Under the pieces are notes generated by a model. It worked only from the letters and a program-made list of their open reading frames with translations, was not told the origin of the DNA and did no database searches. From Streptomyces iconiensis (GTDB lineage: Bacteria; Actinomycetota; Actinomycetes; Streptomycetales; Streptomycetaceae): 64,000 nt of DNA. The stretch spans positions 62,001-126,000 of the forward strand of contig NZ_JANCPR020000018.1 of assembly GCF_028657195.3 (NCBI RefSeq), in the 5' to 3' direction. The translations under genes and the position numbers were made by a program. Shown here one piece after another: positions 8,190 through 16,179 of the stretch (position 1 is its first letter; each line of letters starts with the position of its first letter).

Positions 8190-9125
8190 CTACAGGACCG
8201 CGACCGGTGCCACTGGGGCTCCCGTTCCGCCGGTGAAGGGTTCGGGCGGGGCGCTCAGCAGGAACTCGTAGCGGCGTTCCTCGGCGCAGGTCTCGGACAG
8301 TTCCTCCAGGTTCCAGTTCTGGCCCTGGAGCATGCCCATCTCGACGAGGTCGAGGGCGTGTACGGGCATCCACAGGTCTTCGATCTCGGGCGGGAAGATC
8401 TCGAAGGTCAGGGTGTCGTTGGCGACGGCCGCCACATCCCGGGTGTGGAACCACTCGGGGGTGCGCAGGGACAGGCCGGGGGACGGGTACGCGTACGCGT
8501 GTTTGTCGCCCGAGAGGTACTGCCGTATCTGCCCGGTGCGGACGAGCACGATGTCGCCGGGGCGTACGCGTGTGCCACTGAACTCCTCGGCGGCGTCCAG
8601 GTCTTCGGGAGTCACGGCGTGGTCGCCCGCCAGGGACTCCGCGCCGCGTGCCCGCGCCACGTCCAGGAGGACGCCGCGTGAGACCAGAGGCCGGGTCTTC
8701 TCGATGCCGCTGTAGGCGGCGCCGCCGTGCGCGGTCACGGTGTCGGCCGGGCGGCCGTTGTAGATCTTGCCCGCGTGCGAGACGTGGGTGAGGCCGTCCC
8801 AGTGGGTCGCCGCCTGGAGCCCCATGGTGACCGCGTCGTCGCTGGTCGCGACGGTGCCGGGGCCGAACAGCTCCAGATTGAGCGCGACCATGGTGTGCAG
8901 CGGGTTCACCCGCCCCGCGATCATGCCGGTCTGGACGCCGTCCTGCTGGAGCGGTAGCGCGAGGGGTACGCGGCGGCCGGTGCGTACCGTCGCCGCGGCG
9001 GCGCGCACCACTTCGTCGGTCACCAGGTTGAGGGTGCCGATCTCGTCCTCCTGGCCCCAACGCCCCCAGTTGTTCACGCGCTTGGCGATGTCGCGGAACT
9101 CCGGGTTGTCCGCCGGCAGCGTCAT
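8190..9125 (-). CDS. Cyclase-family (KynB-like) metal-dependent hydrolase
   Basis: A 311-aa protein of the cyclase/kynurenine formamidase family (PF04199). It begins near NNWGRWGQEDEIGTLNLV, and the metal-site motif appears as THWDGLTHVSHAGKIYNG at about residue 120, a variant of the HxGTHxDxPxH signature. GDIVLVRTGQ follows at about 190. The ATG at 9125 is chosen for the upstream GGGAGGACAG. It is transcribed divergently from the SDR-ACAD-ALDH-ADH operon, across a region with a catabolic operator at 9239-9253. A ring-opening or ester/amide hydrolysis step is plausible; the substrate is unknown. Confidence 0.85.
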   Translation of the reverse strand: MTLPADNPEFRDIAKRVNNWGRWGQEDEIGTLNLVTDEVVRAAAATVRTGRRVPLALPLQQDGVQTGMIAGRVNPLHTMVALNLELFGPGTVATSDDAVTMGLQAATHWDGLTHVSHAGKIYNGRPADTVTAHGGAAYSGIEKTRPLVSRGVLLDVARARGAESLAGDHAVTPEDLDAAEEFSGTRVRPGDIVLVRTGQIRQYLSGDKHAYAYPSPGLSLRTPEWFHTRDVAAVANDTLTFEIFPPEIEDLWMPVHALDLVEMGMLQGQNWNLEELSETCAEERRYEFLLSAPPEPFTGGTGAPVAPVAVL

Positions 9126-9238
9126 CTGTCCTCCCAGGTATGTCCGAACCGGCGTGCCGCCCACGGCTCTTGTCGTCGGGCCTTGCCGGCGGTCTCTTGT
9201 CTGTGGGTCTTGTGTTCGTGCGGTGCCTGCTCAAGAAT

Positions 9239-9253
9239 CTAACGGTCCGTCAG
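9239..9253. promoter_or_regulatory. Palindromic operator 3, CTAACGGTCCGTCAG
   Basis: One-mismatch copy of the recurring palindrome, 22 bases ahead of the SDR start at 9276 and about 110 bases from the divergent cyclase gene. It is placed to control the four-gene oxidation operon and possibly the cyclase. Confidence 0.75.
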
Positions 9254-9275
9254 AAAACGCGGGAAGGGGCGCGAC

Positions 9276-10187
9276 GTGGGGAACTTCTTGTCAGGCAAGG
9301 TGGTCGCCGTGACCGGCGCCGGACGCGGCATCGGCCGCGCCGTCGCACTGGCCTGCGCAGCCGAGGGCGCGAAGGTCGTCGTCAACGACTACGGCGTCTC
9401 CATCGAGGGCGGCACCCCCGAGAGCGAGATCGCCGAGGCCGTGGTGAAGGAGATCGTGGCGGCGGGCGGCGAGGCCGTCGCCGTCGCGGACGACGTCTCC
9501 ACCATGGACGGCGGCCAGCGCGTCGTGGACACGGCGCTGACCAGGTACGGCCGTGTCGACGGTGTTGTGTGCGTCGCCGGAATCCTGCGCGAACGCATGC
9601 TCTTCAACATGAGCGAGGAGGAGTGGGACCCCGTCGTCGCCACCCACCTCAAGGGCACCTTCACCCTCTTCCGCGCCGCCAGCGCGGTCATGCGCAAACA
9701 GAAGACCGGCACCCTCATCGGCTTCACCAGCGGCAACCACCAGGGTTCGGTCGCACAGGCCAACTACGCCTCCGCCAAGGGCGGCATCATCTCCCTCGTC
9801 CGCAGCGCCGCACTCGGCCTGCACAAGTACGGCGTCACGGCCAACGCCGTCGCACCCGTCGCGCGCACCCGGATGTCCGCCAACGTCCCCATGGAACTCA
9901 AGGAGATCGGCGAACCCGAGGACGTCGCGCCCCTCGTCGTCTACCTGCTGAGCGACCGCGCAAAGGAACAGGAGATCACCGGGCAGGTCTACACCGTCGC
10001 AGGGCCCAAGATCGCCGTGTGGGCGCAGCCCCGCGAGCTGCGGGCCGCCTACGCGGAGGGCTCCTGGACCCCCGAGCGGATCGCCGACTTCCTCCCCGGC
10101 ACCGTCGGGACGGACCCGATGCCGATGCTGGAGCGGCTCAAGGAGATGACGGAGGCCGCTGCCAGGAAGGACAGGCCCAACGCGTGA
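9276..10187 (+). CDS. Short-chain dehydrogenase, probable 3-hydroxyacyl-CoA dehydrogenase
   Basis: A 303-aa classical SDR. The nucleotide-binding motif is TGAGRGIGRAVAL at residues 13-25. Then come the acidic NDYGVSIEGG at about 40 that favours NAD, the VAGILRERM segment, and the catalytic SGNHQGSVAQANYASAKGGI with Tyr and Lys. The long insertion after strand 2 and the C-terminal extension resemble the dehydrogenase part of multifunctional beta-oxidation enzymes (HSD17B4-like). It is first in an operon with an ACAD, an ALDH and an alcohol dehydrogenase, behind a catabolic operator. Confidence 0.85.
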   Translation: MGNFLSGKVVAVTGAGRGIGRAVALACAAEGAKVVVNDYGVSIEGGTPESEIAEAVVKEIVAAGGEAVAVADDVSTMDGGQRVVDTALTRYGRVDGVVCVAGILRERMLFNMSEEEWDPVVATHLKGTFTLFRAASAVMRKQKTGTLIGFTSGNHQGSVAQANYASAKGGIISLVRSAALGLHKYGVTANAVAPVARTRMSANVPMELKEIGEPEDVAPLVVYLLSDRAKEQEITGQVYTVAGPKIAVWAQPRELRAAYAEGSWTPERIADFLPGTVGTDPMPMLERLKEMTEAAARKDRPNA

Positions 10188-10230
10188 CCCCGGCAGGCGG
10201 CACGCCCCGCACCGCGGGAGAGGAGGACGC

Positions 10231-11451
10231 GTGGACTTCAGCTTCACCCCCGAGGACGAGGACTTCCGTGCCGCCGCGCGCGCCTGGCTGAAGGCGCATC
10301 TCGTCGGCGAGTACGCCGAGGCCGCCGGTCAGGGCCGCCCCGGCAGCGAACACGAGGCCGGCCCCGTGCGCCACCGCTGGGAGCGCGAACTCGGCCGCTC
10401 CGGCTGGATCGGCATCGGCTGGGACCGCACCCACGGCGCCTACGGCAACAGGGAAGCCACCCTCACCCAACAGGTCGTCTGGGCCGAGGAGTACGCCCGT
10501 GCGGGGGCGCCGGGGCGCGTCGGCCACATCGGCGAGAACCTCCTGGCTCCCACCCTCCTCGCCTATGGCACCGACGCACAGCGCCACCGCTTCCTGCCTC
10601 CCGTCGCCCGCGGCGAGGAACTGTGGTGCCAGGGCTACAGCGAACCCGGCGCCGGGTCCGACCTCGCCGCCGTACGCACCGCAGCCGTACGGGACGGGAC
10701 AGACGGCGGGACCTACCGCATCACCGGCCAGAAGATCTGGACCTCCCTCGCACACGAGGCGGACTGGTGTTTCGTGCTCGCCCGCACGGAGCCGGGCTCC
10801 GTAGGGCACAGAGGGCTCTCCTTTCTGCTGGTGCCGATGGACCAGCCCGGGCGCGTGGACGTGCGGCCCATCCGGCAGATGTCGGGGACGGAGGAGTTCA
10901 ACGAGGTCTTCTTCGACGGCGCCCGCGCCGAGGCCGCTCACCGCGTCGGCGCCGAGGGCGACGGCTGGCGGGTGGCCACGGGCCTGCTCGCGCTGGAGCG
11001 CGGCGTCTCCACGCTCGTCCAGCAGATCGGCTTCGCCGCCGAACTGGACGAGGTCGTGCGCCTCGCCTTGCACACCGGCGCGGCCGACCGCGACCCCGTA
11101 CTGCGCGACCAGCTCGTGCGCGCCTGGGCCGAGTTGAGGACCATGCGATGGAACGCCCTTCGCACCCTCGGCGGCCCGGGCGGCCGGACCGAAGAGGGAG
11201 CACCCAGCGTCGCCAAGCTGCTGTGGGGCGGCTGGCACCAGCGGCTGGGCGAACTGGCGATGCGGGTGCGCGGTGCCACCGCCGCACTCGGACCGGAGGA
11301 CTGGTCCCCCCAGCGCCCCTATGAACTCGACGCGCTGCAACGTCTGTTCCTCTTCACCCGCTCCGACACCGTCTACGGCGGCTCGGACGAAATCCAGCGC
11401 AACATCCTCGCCCAGCGGGTGCTGGGCCTGCCGAGAGAGGCACGTACGTGA
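10231..11451 (+). CDS. Acyl-CoA dehydrogenase
   Basis: A 406-aa FAD-dependent acyl-CoA dehydrogenase, read from a GTG preceded by GAGAGGAGG. It shares with the enzyme at 4697 the motifs LWCQGYSEPGAGSDLAAVRT at about residue 130 and KIWTSLAHEADW at about 165. The C-terminal end is YGGSDEIQRNILAQRVLGLP. The full domain order is N-terminal helices, beta-barrel and C-terminal four-helix bundle. Its stop overlaps the aldehyde dehydrogenase start (GTGA). Its role is desaturation of the acyl-CoA intermediate of the pathway. Confidence 0.92.
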   Translation: MDFSFTPEDEDFRAAARAWLKAHLVGEYAEAAGQGRPGSEHEAGPVRHRWERELGRSGWIGIGWDRTHGAYGNREATLTQQVVWAEEYARAGAPGRVGHIGENLLAPTLLAYGTDAQRHRFLPPVARGEELWCQGYSEPGAGSDLAAVRTAAVRDGTDGGTYRITGQKIWTSLAHEADWCFVLARTEPGSVGHRGLSFLLVPMDQPGRVDVRPIRQMSGTEEFNEVFFDGARAEAAHRVGAEGDGWRVATGLLALERGVSTLVQQIGFAAELDEVVRLALHTGAADRDPVLRDQLVRAWAELRTMRWNALRTLGGPGGRTEEGAPSVAKLLWGGWHQRLGELAMRVRGATAALGPEDWSPQRPYELDALQRLFLFTRSDTVYGGSDEIQRNILAQRVLGLPREART

Positions 11452-12923
11452 CGACGGAAGCGAAGACCTACCGGCACTGGATCGACGGATCCTGGCGCCG
11501 GCCGGAAAACGGCCACTACGAGGTCATCAATCCCGCGACCGAGGAACCCGTGGGGCGGGCCCCCGAGGGTGGCAGCCTGGACGTCGACGCCGCCGTACGC
11601 GCGGCGCGTACCGCCCAGGAGGAGTGGTCGCGCACCGATCCGCAGGAGCGCTCCAGAGTGCTGGACCGGATCGCGGAACTCCTCACCGAACGCGGACCGG
11701 AGCTGGTACCACTGCTCCAGGCCGAGACCGGGGCCACCCTCAAGGTCGCGCGCGGGATGCAGATGCCCACCGCGGCCGACCGCTTCCGCCGCTACGCGCG
11801 CGGCGCGCTGGAACCGGACACCGTGCCGCTCGCCCCCCAGCCCGTCCGGGCGAGCGCGCTGGCGCCCGGCGGACTGATCGGTGCGGCGGCGGTGCGCCGT
11901 CCCATGGGTGTCGTCGGATGCATCACCTCCTACAACTTCCCTGTTGTGAACCTCGCGGGCAAGATCGCGCCCGCGCTCGCCATGGGTAACGCCGTCGTGT
12001 GCAAACCCGCGCCCCAAGACCCCTTGGCCTGCCTGGAGTTGGGCCCAATCCTCCAGGAAGCCGGGCTCCCCGACGGGCTCTACAACGTCGTCACCGGGTC
12101 CGGCGCCGCGACGGGGGAAGCCCTCGTCGCGCACCCGGACATCGACATGATCAGCTTTACGGGCTCCACCTCCGTAGGAAAGAAGATCGCTGAAACGGCC
12201 GGCCGGACCATGAAGCGCACCCTCATGGAACTGGGCGGAAAGGGTGCGGCATTGGTGCTGGACGATGCGGGCGACAGCATCCGCAAAGCAGCACTGGGCT
12301 CGGTCGCCTCGACCTGGGCCTTTCACAGCGGCCAGATCTGTACGGCGCCGACGCGCGTGCTCGTACACCGCTCGCACTACGACGAGTTCGTGACTGCCCT
12401 GTCACAGTACGCTTCCGCACTGACACTCGGCGATCCCACGAAAGAGCGAACCGTGGTCGGCCCCGTCATCTCCGCAGCTCAGCGCGACCGGGTCGAGGCG
12501 TATGTCGAGGGCGCCCGTGAGCAGGGCGCGAAGATCGTGGTCGGCGGTGAGCGTCCGGACGAGCCCCGCGGTTTCTATGTCGCTCCCACGCTGATCACCG
12601 ACGTCACCCCCGACATGACCGTGGCCCGCGAGGAACTGTTCGGACCCGTCGTCGTAGCCCTGCCGTTCGAGGATGAGGACGAGGCCGTGCGGATCGCCAA
12701 CAGCACGCCGTACGGGCTCTACGACTACGTCTTCAGCGGCGATGCCGGCCGCGCCTGGCGGCTCGCCAGCCGGCTGCGCAGCGGGAACGTCGGCATCAAC
12801 ACCGTCCAGCGGCACCCGGAGACACCGTTCGGTGGCTTCAAGGAGTCCGGAGTCGGGCGGGACGGCGGTTCCTTCGGGCTGCACGCGTACAGCGAACTCC
12901 AGTCCGTCGTCTGGCCGTCGTGA
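11448..12923 (+). CDS. NAD(P)-dependent aldehyde dehydrogenase
   Basis: A 491-aa ALDH superfamily enzyme. It has the ITSYNFPVVNLAGK motif at about residue 160, FTGSTSVGKKIAE at about 235 in the Rossmann domain, the general-base glutamate in MELGGKGAALVLDDA at about 260, and the catalytic cysteine in HSGQICTAPTRVLVH at about 293. It ends with the usual TPFGGFKESGVGRDGG. It is translationally coupled to the ACAD (GTGA overlap). It probably oxidises an aldehyde from retro-aldol cleavage or from the adjacent alcohol dehydrogenase to an acid. Confidence 0.92.
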   Translation: MTTEAKTYRHWIDGSWRRPENGHYEVINPATEEPVGRAPEGGSLDVDAAVRAARTAQEEWSRTDPQERSRVLDRIAELLTERGPELVPLLQAETGATLKVARGMQMPTAADRFRRYARGALEPDTVPLAPQPVRASALAPGGLIGAAAVRRPMGVVGCITSYNFPVVNLAGKIAPALAMGNAVVCKPAPQDPLACLELGPILQEAGLPDGLYNVVTGSGAATGEALVAHPDIDMISFTGSTSVGKKIAETAGRTMKRTLMELGGKGAALVLDDAGDSIRKAALGSVASTWAFHSGQICTAPTRVLVHRSHYDEFVTALSQYASALTLGDPTKERTVVGPVISAAQRDRVEAYVEGAREQGAKIVVGGERPDEPRGFYVAPTLITDVTPDMTVAREELFGPVVVALPFEDEDEAVRIANSTPYGLYDYVFSGDAGRAWRLASRLRSGNVGINTVQRHPETPFGGFKESGVGRDGGSFGLHAYSELQSVVWPS

Positions 12924-12980
12924 GCCACCGCCGCCGGGCCCAGCAGGGCCCGGCGGCCATGAGGGAGTGAGGGAAGTGCC

Positions 12981-14048
12981 ATGAGAGGCGTGATCCTGGA
13001 GGGCGAGCGGGCTCAGGTCGTCGATGACCTGGAGGTCCGCGCGCCCGGACCCGGCGAGGTGCTCGTCGGCATACGCGCTGCGGGCCTGTGCCACAGCGAT
13101 CTTTCCGTGATCGACGGGACGATTCCGTTCCCGCGCCCCGTCGTCCTCGGACACGAGGGCGCCGGCGTGGTCGAGGCGGTGGGCGAGGGGGTCGGGCACG
13201 TGGTGCCCGGCGACCATGTGGCGCTCTCCACGATCGCCAACTGCGGGGCGTGCGCGGAGTGCGCGCGTGGGCGCCCGACCATGTGCCGCAAGGCGATCGG
13301 CAGGCCGGACCGGCCGTTCTCGCGTGGTGGGAGCACGCTGTACAACTTCGCCTCCAACTCCGCATTCGCCGAGCGCACCGTGGTCAAGGCCGTACAGGCG
13401 ACCAAGATCCCCGAAGACATCCCATTCCCTTCGGCGGCACTCATCGGCTGCGGTGTTCTGACGGGCGTCGGCGCCGTACTGAACAGGGCGAAGGTCGACC
13501 AGGGCGAGACGGTCGTGGTGATCGGCGTGGGCGGCATCGGCCTCAACGTCCTCCAGGGCGCGCGGATCGCGGGCGCCTCCACGATCGTCGCCGTGGACGC
13601 CAACCCCGAGAAGGGTGACGTGGCACGGCGGTTCGGCGCCACTCATTTCGTCGACGCCTCCGCCGTGAGCGACACCGTGGCCGCCGTCAAGGAGATCCTG
13701 CCCGACGGGGCCGACCACACCTTCGAATGCGTGGGCAGCACCGCGCTCGTACGGCAGGCCATCGACCTGCTCGACCGGCATGGGCAGGCGGTGCTGCTGG
13801 GCATGCCCGCCGCCGACGCGGAGGCGTCGTTCCTCCCTGCCGCGATGTTCCTCGACAAGTCGATACTCGGCTGCCGCTACGGCTCCTCGCAGCCGCCGCG
13901 CGACATCGCCCTCTACGCGAGCCTCTACCGAGAGGGGAGGCTCATGCTGGACGAACTGGTCACCGAGGTCTATCCGATCGAGGACTTCGACAAGGCGGCG
14001 GACGACGCGCACCACGGGCGCGTGGCCCGGGGGGTGCTTACGTTCTAG
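12981..14048 (+). CDS. Zinc-dependent medium-chain alcohol dehydrogenase
   Basis: A 355-aa MDR-family enzyme. Catalytic zinc ligands are visible in AAGLCHSDLS (Cys) and LGHEGAGVVEAVG (His, Glu). The structural zinc site is NCGACAECARGRPTMC at about residue 92. The NAD site is GVGGIGLNVLQGARIAGAS at about 175, followed by an Asp in VAVDANPEKG that favours NAD over NADP. It is last in the operon behind operator 3, after the aldehyde dehydrogenase, so alcohol-to-aldehyde-to-acid oxidation is a natural reading. A strong hairpin follows the stop. Confidence 0.92.
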   Translation: MRGVILEGERAQVVDDLEVRAPGPGEVLVGIRAAGLCHSDLSVIDGTIPFPRPVVLGHEGAGVVEAVGEGVGHVVPGDHVALSTIANCGACAECARGRPTMCRKAIGRPDRPFSRGGSTLYNFASNSAFAERTVVKAVQATKIPEDIPFPSAALIGCGVLTGVGAVLNRAKVDQGETVVVIGVGGIGLNVLQGARIAGASTIVAVDANPEKGDVARRFGATHFVDASAVSDTVAAVKEILPDGADHTFECVGSTALVRQAIDLLDRHGQAVLLGMPAADAEASFLPAAMFLDKSILGCRYGSSQPPRDIALYASLYREGRLMLDELVTEVYPIEDFDKAADDAHHGRVARGVLTF

Positions 14049-14765
14049 GCTGCGCTCGCCTCTGCGAGGGGCCGGATGGGTACCCCGCCCCGGGGTGTGC
14101 CCCCGGGGCGGGGCGTGCCGACTACTAGGGCGTTGCTGTGGCTCGTGGACGAGGTCACTGACCTGGTGACGACCGTCCCGACGGTCAGGGTGCCGTGGCC
14201 GACGTGGACGCGGCGCCCCTCGCCCGCGCTGCGGGAAGCCGCGCGCCTCTTTTGCGACGCCGCGCGGCGTCACGTTGCGGGTCCCAGGCCCATGCTGACT
14301 GGACTGGCAGGGAGCCGGCCGACGTTCGCCGCCCGCTTCCGCCTGCGCTGTCCGGGCGCCACCTCGGTGACCTCGGCGTCAACGCGCGGTAGAGGCCGCG
14401 GGGTTGGCCGCCCTCCGGAAATCGGCCGCGAACCGCTGCCAGGAGTTGTCCGCGGACCAGCGCCGGTGCTGCTTGCAGCCCGTGCGCCAACGGTTGTTCC
14501 GGTCGCGGAGATTCCGTGAGGGTACGTCTGCGAGGCCCGTACGCCATTCCGGTGAGCGTTCGCGGAAACGGGGAATTGCCTCGGGCCGGCGCTTCGGGTC
14601 CGTTCAATCGCGGCCCATTCAGGGCAGTTTCGGGCCTCGCCGAAAGTCCTGGTCTGCCCCTGGGGCGCCCTGCATCCTGTTTCTGCCGCGTCCGTTGCGG
14701 GATTCCGGGATGCGGGGGGTGCGTGCCGACCTCGACCCGTGGCACGACAAAGGGGGAACCACTGT
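14049..14765. other. Long intergenic region before the secreted-protein triplet
   Basis: 717 bp. The first part holds the terminator at 14083-14113 and a short GACCGTC-CC-GACGGTC palindrome at 14171-14186. The remainder has weak, non-conserved frames only and should contain the promoter of the operon at 14766. I recognise no gene remnant in it. Confidence 0.5.
14083..14113. terminator. Strong hairpin terminator after the alcohol dehydrogenase operon
   Basis: A perfect 13-bp GC stem (CCCCGCCCCGGGG paired with CCCCGGGGCGGGG) encloses TGTGC, 34 bases after the stop at 14048. It is a typical T-less actinobacterial terminator. Confidence 0.8.
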
Positions 14766-15197
14766 ATGCGCACATCAGGAAATGCGGTGGCTTGTGCCTG
14801 CGCCGTACTGGTCGCGAGCGGCGGCCTGACGGCGAGCGCCACCGCTGCCTACGCCGGGGGCGTTACGCAGACGGCGGCACCGAAGGCGTCGACCACGTGT
14901 GAGGCATTCCAGAAGCCGTACGCGAGGTGCGCATCACCTTCCAAGGGGCGTACGCAGGGTGCCTACATGGACAAGGGTGACAAGGTCGACATCGTCGACC
15001 GGTACCGGAACGGCCGGTCGACGAAGGTGGTGCTCCACGTCAAGGGGAGCGGAAAAGCCTATTTCTCCAGCAACGGCAAGCAGCACAGGGTCATCGGGAA
15101 CCGCTACACGGAAGGCAAGAAGGTGCGTATCAAGGTGTGCACCTCGTTCAGCAAGAAGGCCAAGTGCTCTGACTGGAGCGGCTGGGGGGCCACATGA
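14766..15197 (+). CDS. Small secreted basic protein, tandem paralogue 1 of 3
   Basis: A 143-aa protein of unrecognised family. An N-terminal signal peptide (basic start, then ACACAVLVASGGLTASATAA) is followed by a ~110-residue basic domain. Four cysteines are spaced as two pairs: the first pair near residues 45-55 of the precursor, the last in KVCTSFSKKAKCSDWSGW at the C terminus. Shared with both downstream neighbours are DKGDKVDIVDRYRNGRSTKV and a GKQHRVI-type strand. The ATG at 14766 has AGGGGG ahead of it. Its stop overlaps the next start (ATGA), so the genes are one operon. Function is unknown; the compact disulphide-bonded secreted form could suit an antimicrobial, inhibitor or wall-binding role. 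Confidence 0.85.
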   Translation: MRTSGNAVACACAVLVASGGLTASATAAYAGGVTQTAAPKASTTCEAFQKPYARCASPSKGRTQGAYMDKGDKVDIVDRYRNGRSTKVVLHVKGSGKAYFSSNGKQHRVIGNRYTEGKKVRIKVCTSFSKKAKCSDWSGWGAT

Positions 15198-15661
15198 AGC
15201 ACCGCACACACCGACACGGGAAGGCCGTCGCAGCCGCCTGCGCCTTGGCCATCACCACAGGTGGGCTCGCCGCTGCCGCGGGGACAGCCTCCGCCGATAC
15301 GCCCACGCCCCGTCGCGCCGCTGCGGTGCCGCTCGCGGAAGTGAAGAAGACGAAGTGCTACACCCGCTCGGACTCAGACATCACAGCCGGCTGCGCCTCC
15401 TCGAAGAAGAACCGGACGTTCACCTGGTTCGACACCGACGGGGACGACATCGGGATCGTGGATCGCTACCGCAATGGGCGTTCCACGAAAGTCAGGCTCA
15501 AGGTCGAGGGGTACAAGGTCAGGAATTACAGCAGCAAGGGCAAGAGTCTGAGGGTCGTCGACGCAAACTTCAAGGAGAACAGGGAGGTTCGCATCAAGGT
15601 GTGCACCTCATTCAGCAAGAAGGCCAAGTGCTCCGGTTGGAGTGACTGGGACTGGACCTGA
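15194..15661 (+). CDS. Small secreted basic protein, tandem paralogue 2 of 3
   Basis: A 155-aa paralogue of the preceding gene, started by the ATG overlapping its stop (ATGA). The signal peptide contains AVAAACALAITTGGLAAAAG, probably cut near ASA-D. The mature part carries a first cysteine pair in KKTKCYTR and TAGCASSKKN, and then DIGIVDRYRNGRSTKVRLKV, nearly identical to paralogue 1. The last pair is in KVCTSFSKKAKCSGWSDWDW. The RYRNGRSTK and KVCTSFSKKAKCS blocks are the best-conserved parts. No enzyme motif, transmembrane segment or sorting signal is visible. Function unknown. Confidence 0.85.
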   Translation: MKHRTHRHGKAVAAACALAITTGGLAAAAGTASADTPTPRRAAAVPLAEVKKTKCYTRSDSDITAGCASSKKNRTFTWFDTDGDDIGIVDRYRNGRSTKVRLKVEGYKVRNYSSKGKSLRVVDANFKENREVRIKVCTSFSKKAKCSGWSDWDWT

Positions 15662-15713
15662 TCGCGGGGCAAAGGGAGTTCATCGGAATTCCTGCCGACG
15701 GGAGACGCCATCC

Positions 15714-16148
15714 ATGAATGTACACAGGAATCGCATTGCAGTGGCTTGCGCGAGCGTGCTCATTGCGCCCGCACTCGCTGCGCTGCCTGCGGTCGCGGAT
15801 TCGGGCAACGGGGCGAAGCCGGCACCGCACTTGAAGAAGACCACGTGCGAGCCCGTGATGGTCGAGCCGGCCGCGTACTGCCGTAGCTCGAAGCGGAACG
15901 TGACGCAAGTGACGTACATCGACAAGGGCGACAGGATCAAGATCCTTGACAAGTACAACAACGACCGCTGGACAAAGGCGGTCGTCCATGTCAAAGGTCA
16001 CTCGGTGAAGAAGCTCAGCAGCAAGGGAAAGAAGCACCGGGTCGTCGAAGGCCACTACCCCGAAGAGCGGTCGATCCGGGTCAAGGTCTGCACCTCATGG
16101 ACGAAGAAGGCCAAGTGCAGCGGGTGGTCACGCTACTTCGCGACCTGA
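15714..16148 (+). CDS. Small secreted basic protein, tandem paralogue 3 of 3
   Basis: A 144-aa and most diverged member of the triplet, separated by 52 bases from paralogue 2, with its own GGGAGACG ribosome site before the ATG at 15714. The signal peptide includes IAVACASVLIAPALAALPAVA. The family core is preserved as DKGDRIKILDKYNNDRWTKAV and KVCTSWTKKAKCSGWS, with all four cysteines kept. Sequence drift combined with strict cysteine and Trp retention suggests selection on the fold with changing surface. It is convergent with the GlxA-type regulator at 16180. Function unknown. Confidence 0.83.
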   Translation: MNVHRNRIAVACASVLIAPALAALPAVADSGNGAKPAPHLKKTTCEPVMVEPAAYCRSSKRNVTQVTYIDKGDRIKILDKYNNDRWTKAVVHVKGHSVKKLSSKGKKHRVVEGHYPEERSIRVKVCTSWTKKAKCSGWSRYFAT

Positions 16149-16179
16149 GGCGCGGGGTGCCGACTACTGGTGGCACCGC

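Noticed and set aside
14171..14186. GACCGTC-CC-GACGGTC palindrome as another catabolic operator
   Set aside because: Its half-sites and spacing do not fit CTGACGnnnCGTCAG, and it is downstream of a terminator with no catabolic gene following.
12402..14273. Very long frame antisense to the aldehyde and alcohol dehydrogenase genes
   Set aside because: It is a shadow of high-GC codon bias; the plus-strand frames carry full enzyme motifs.
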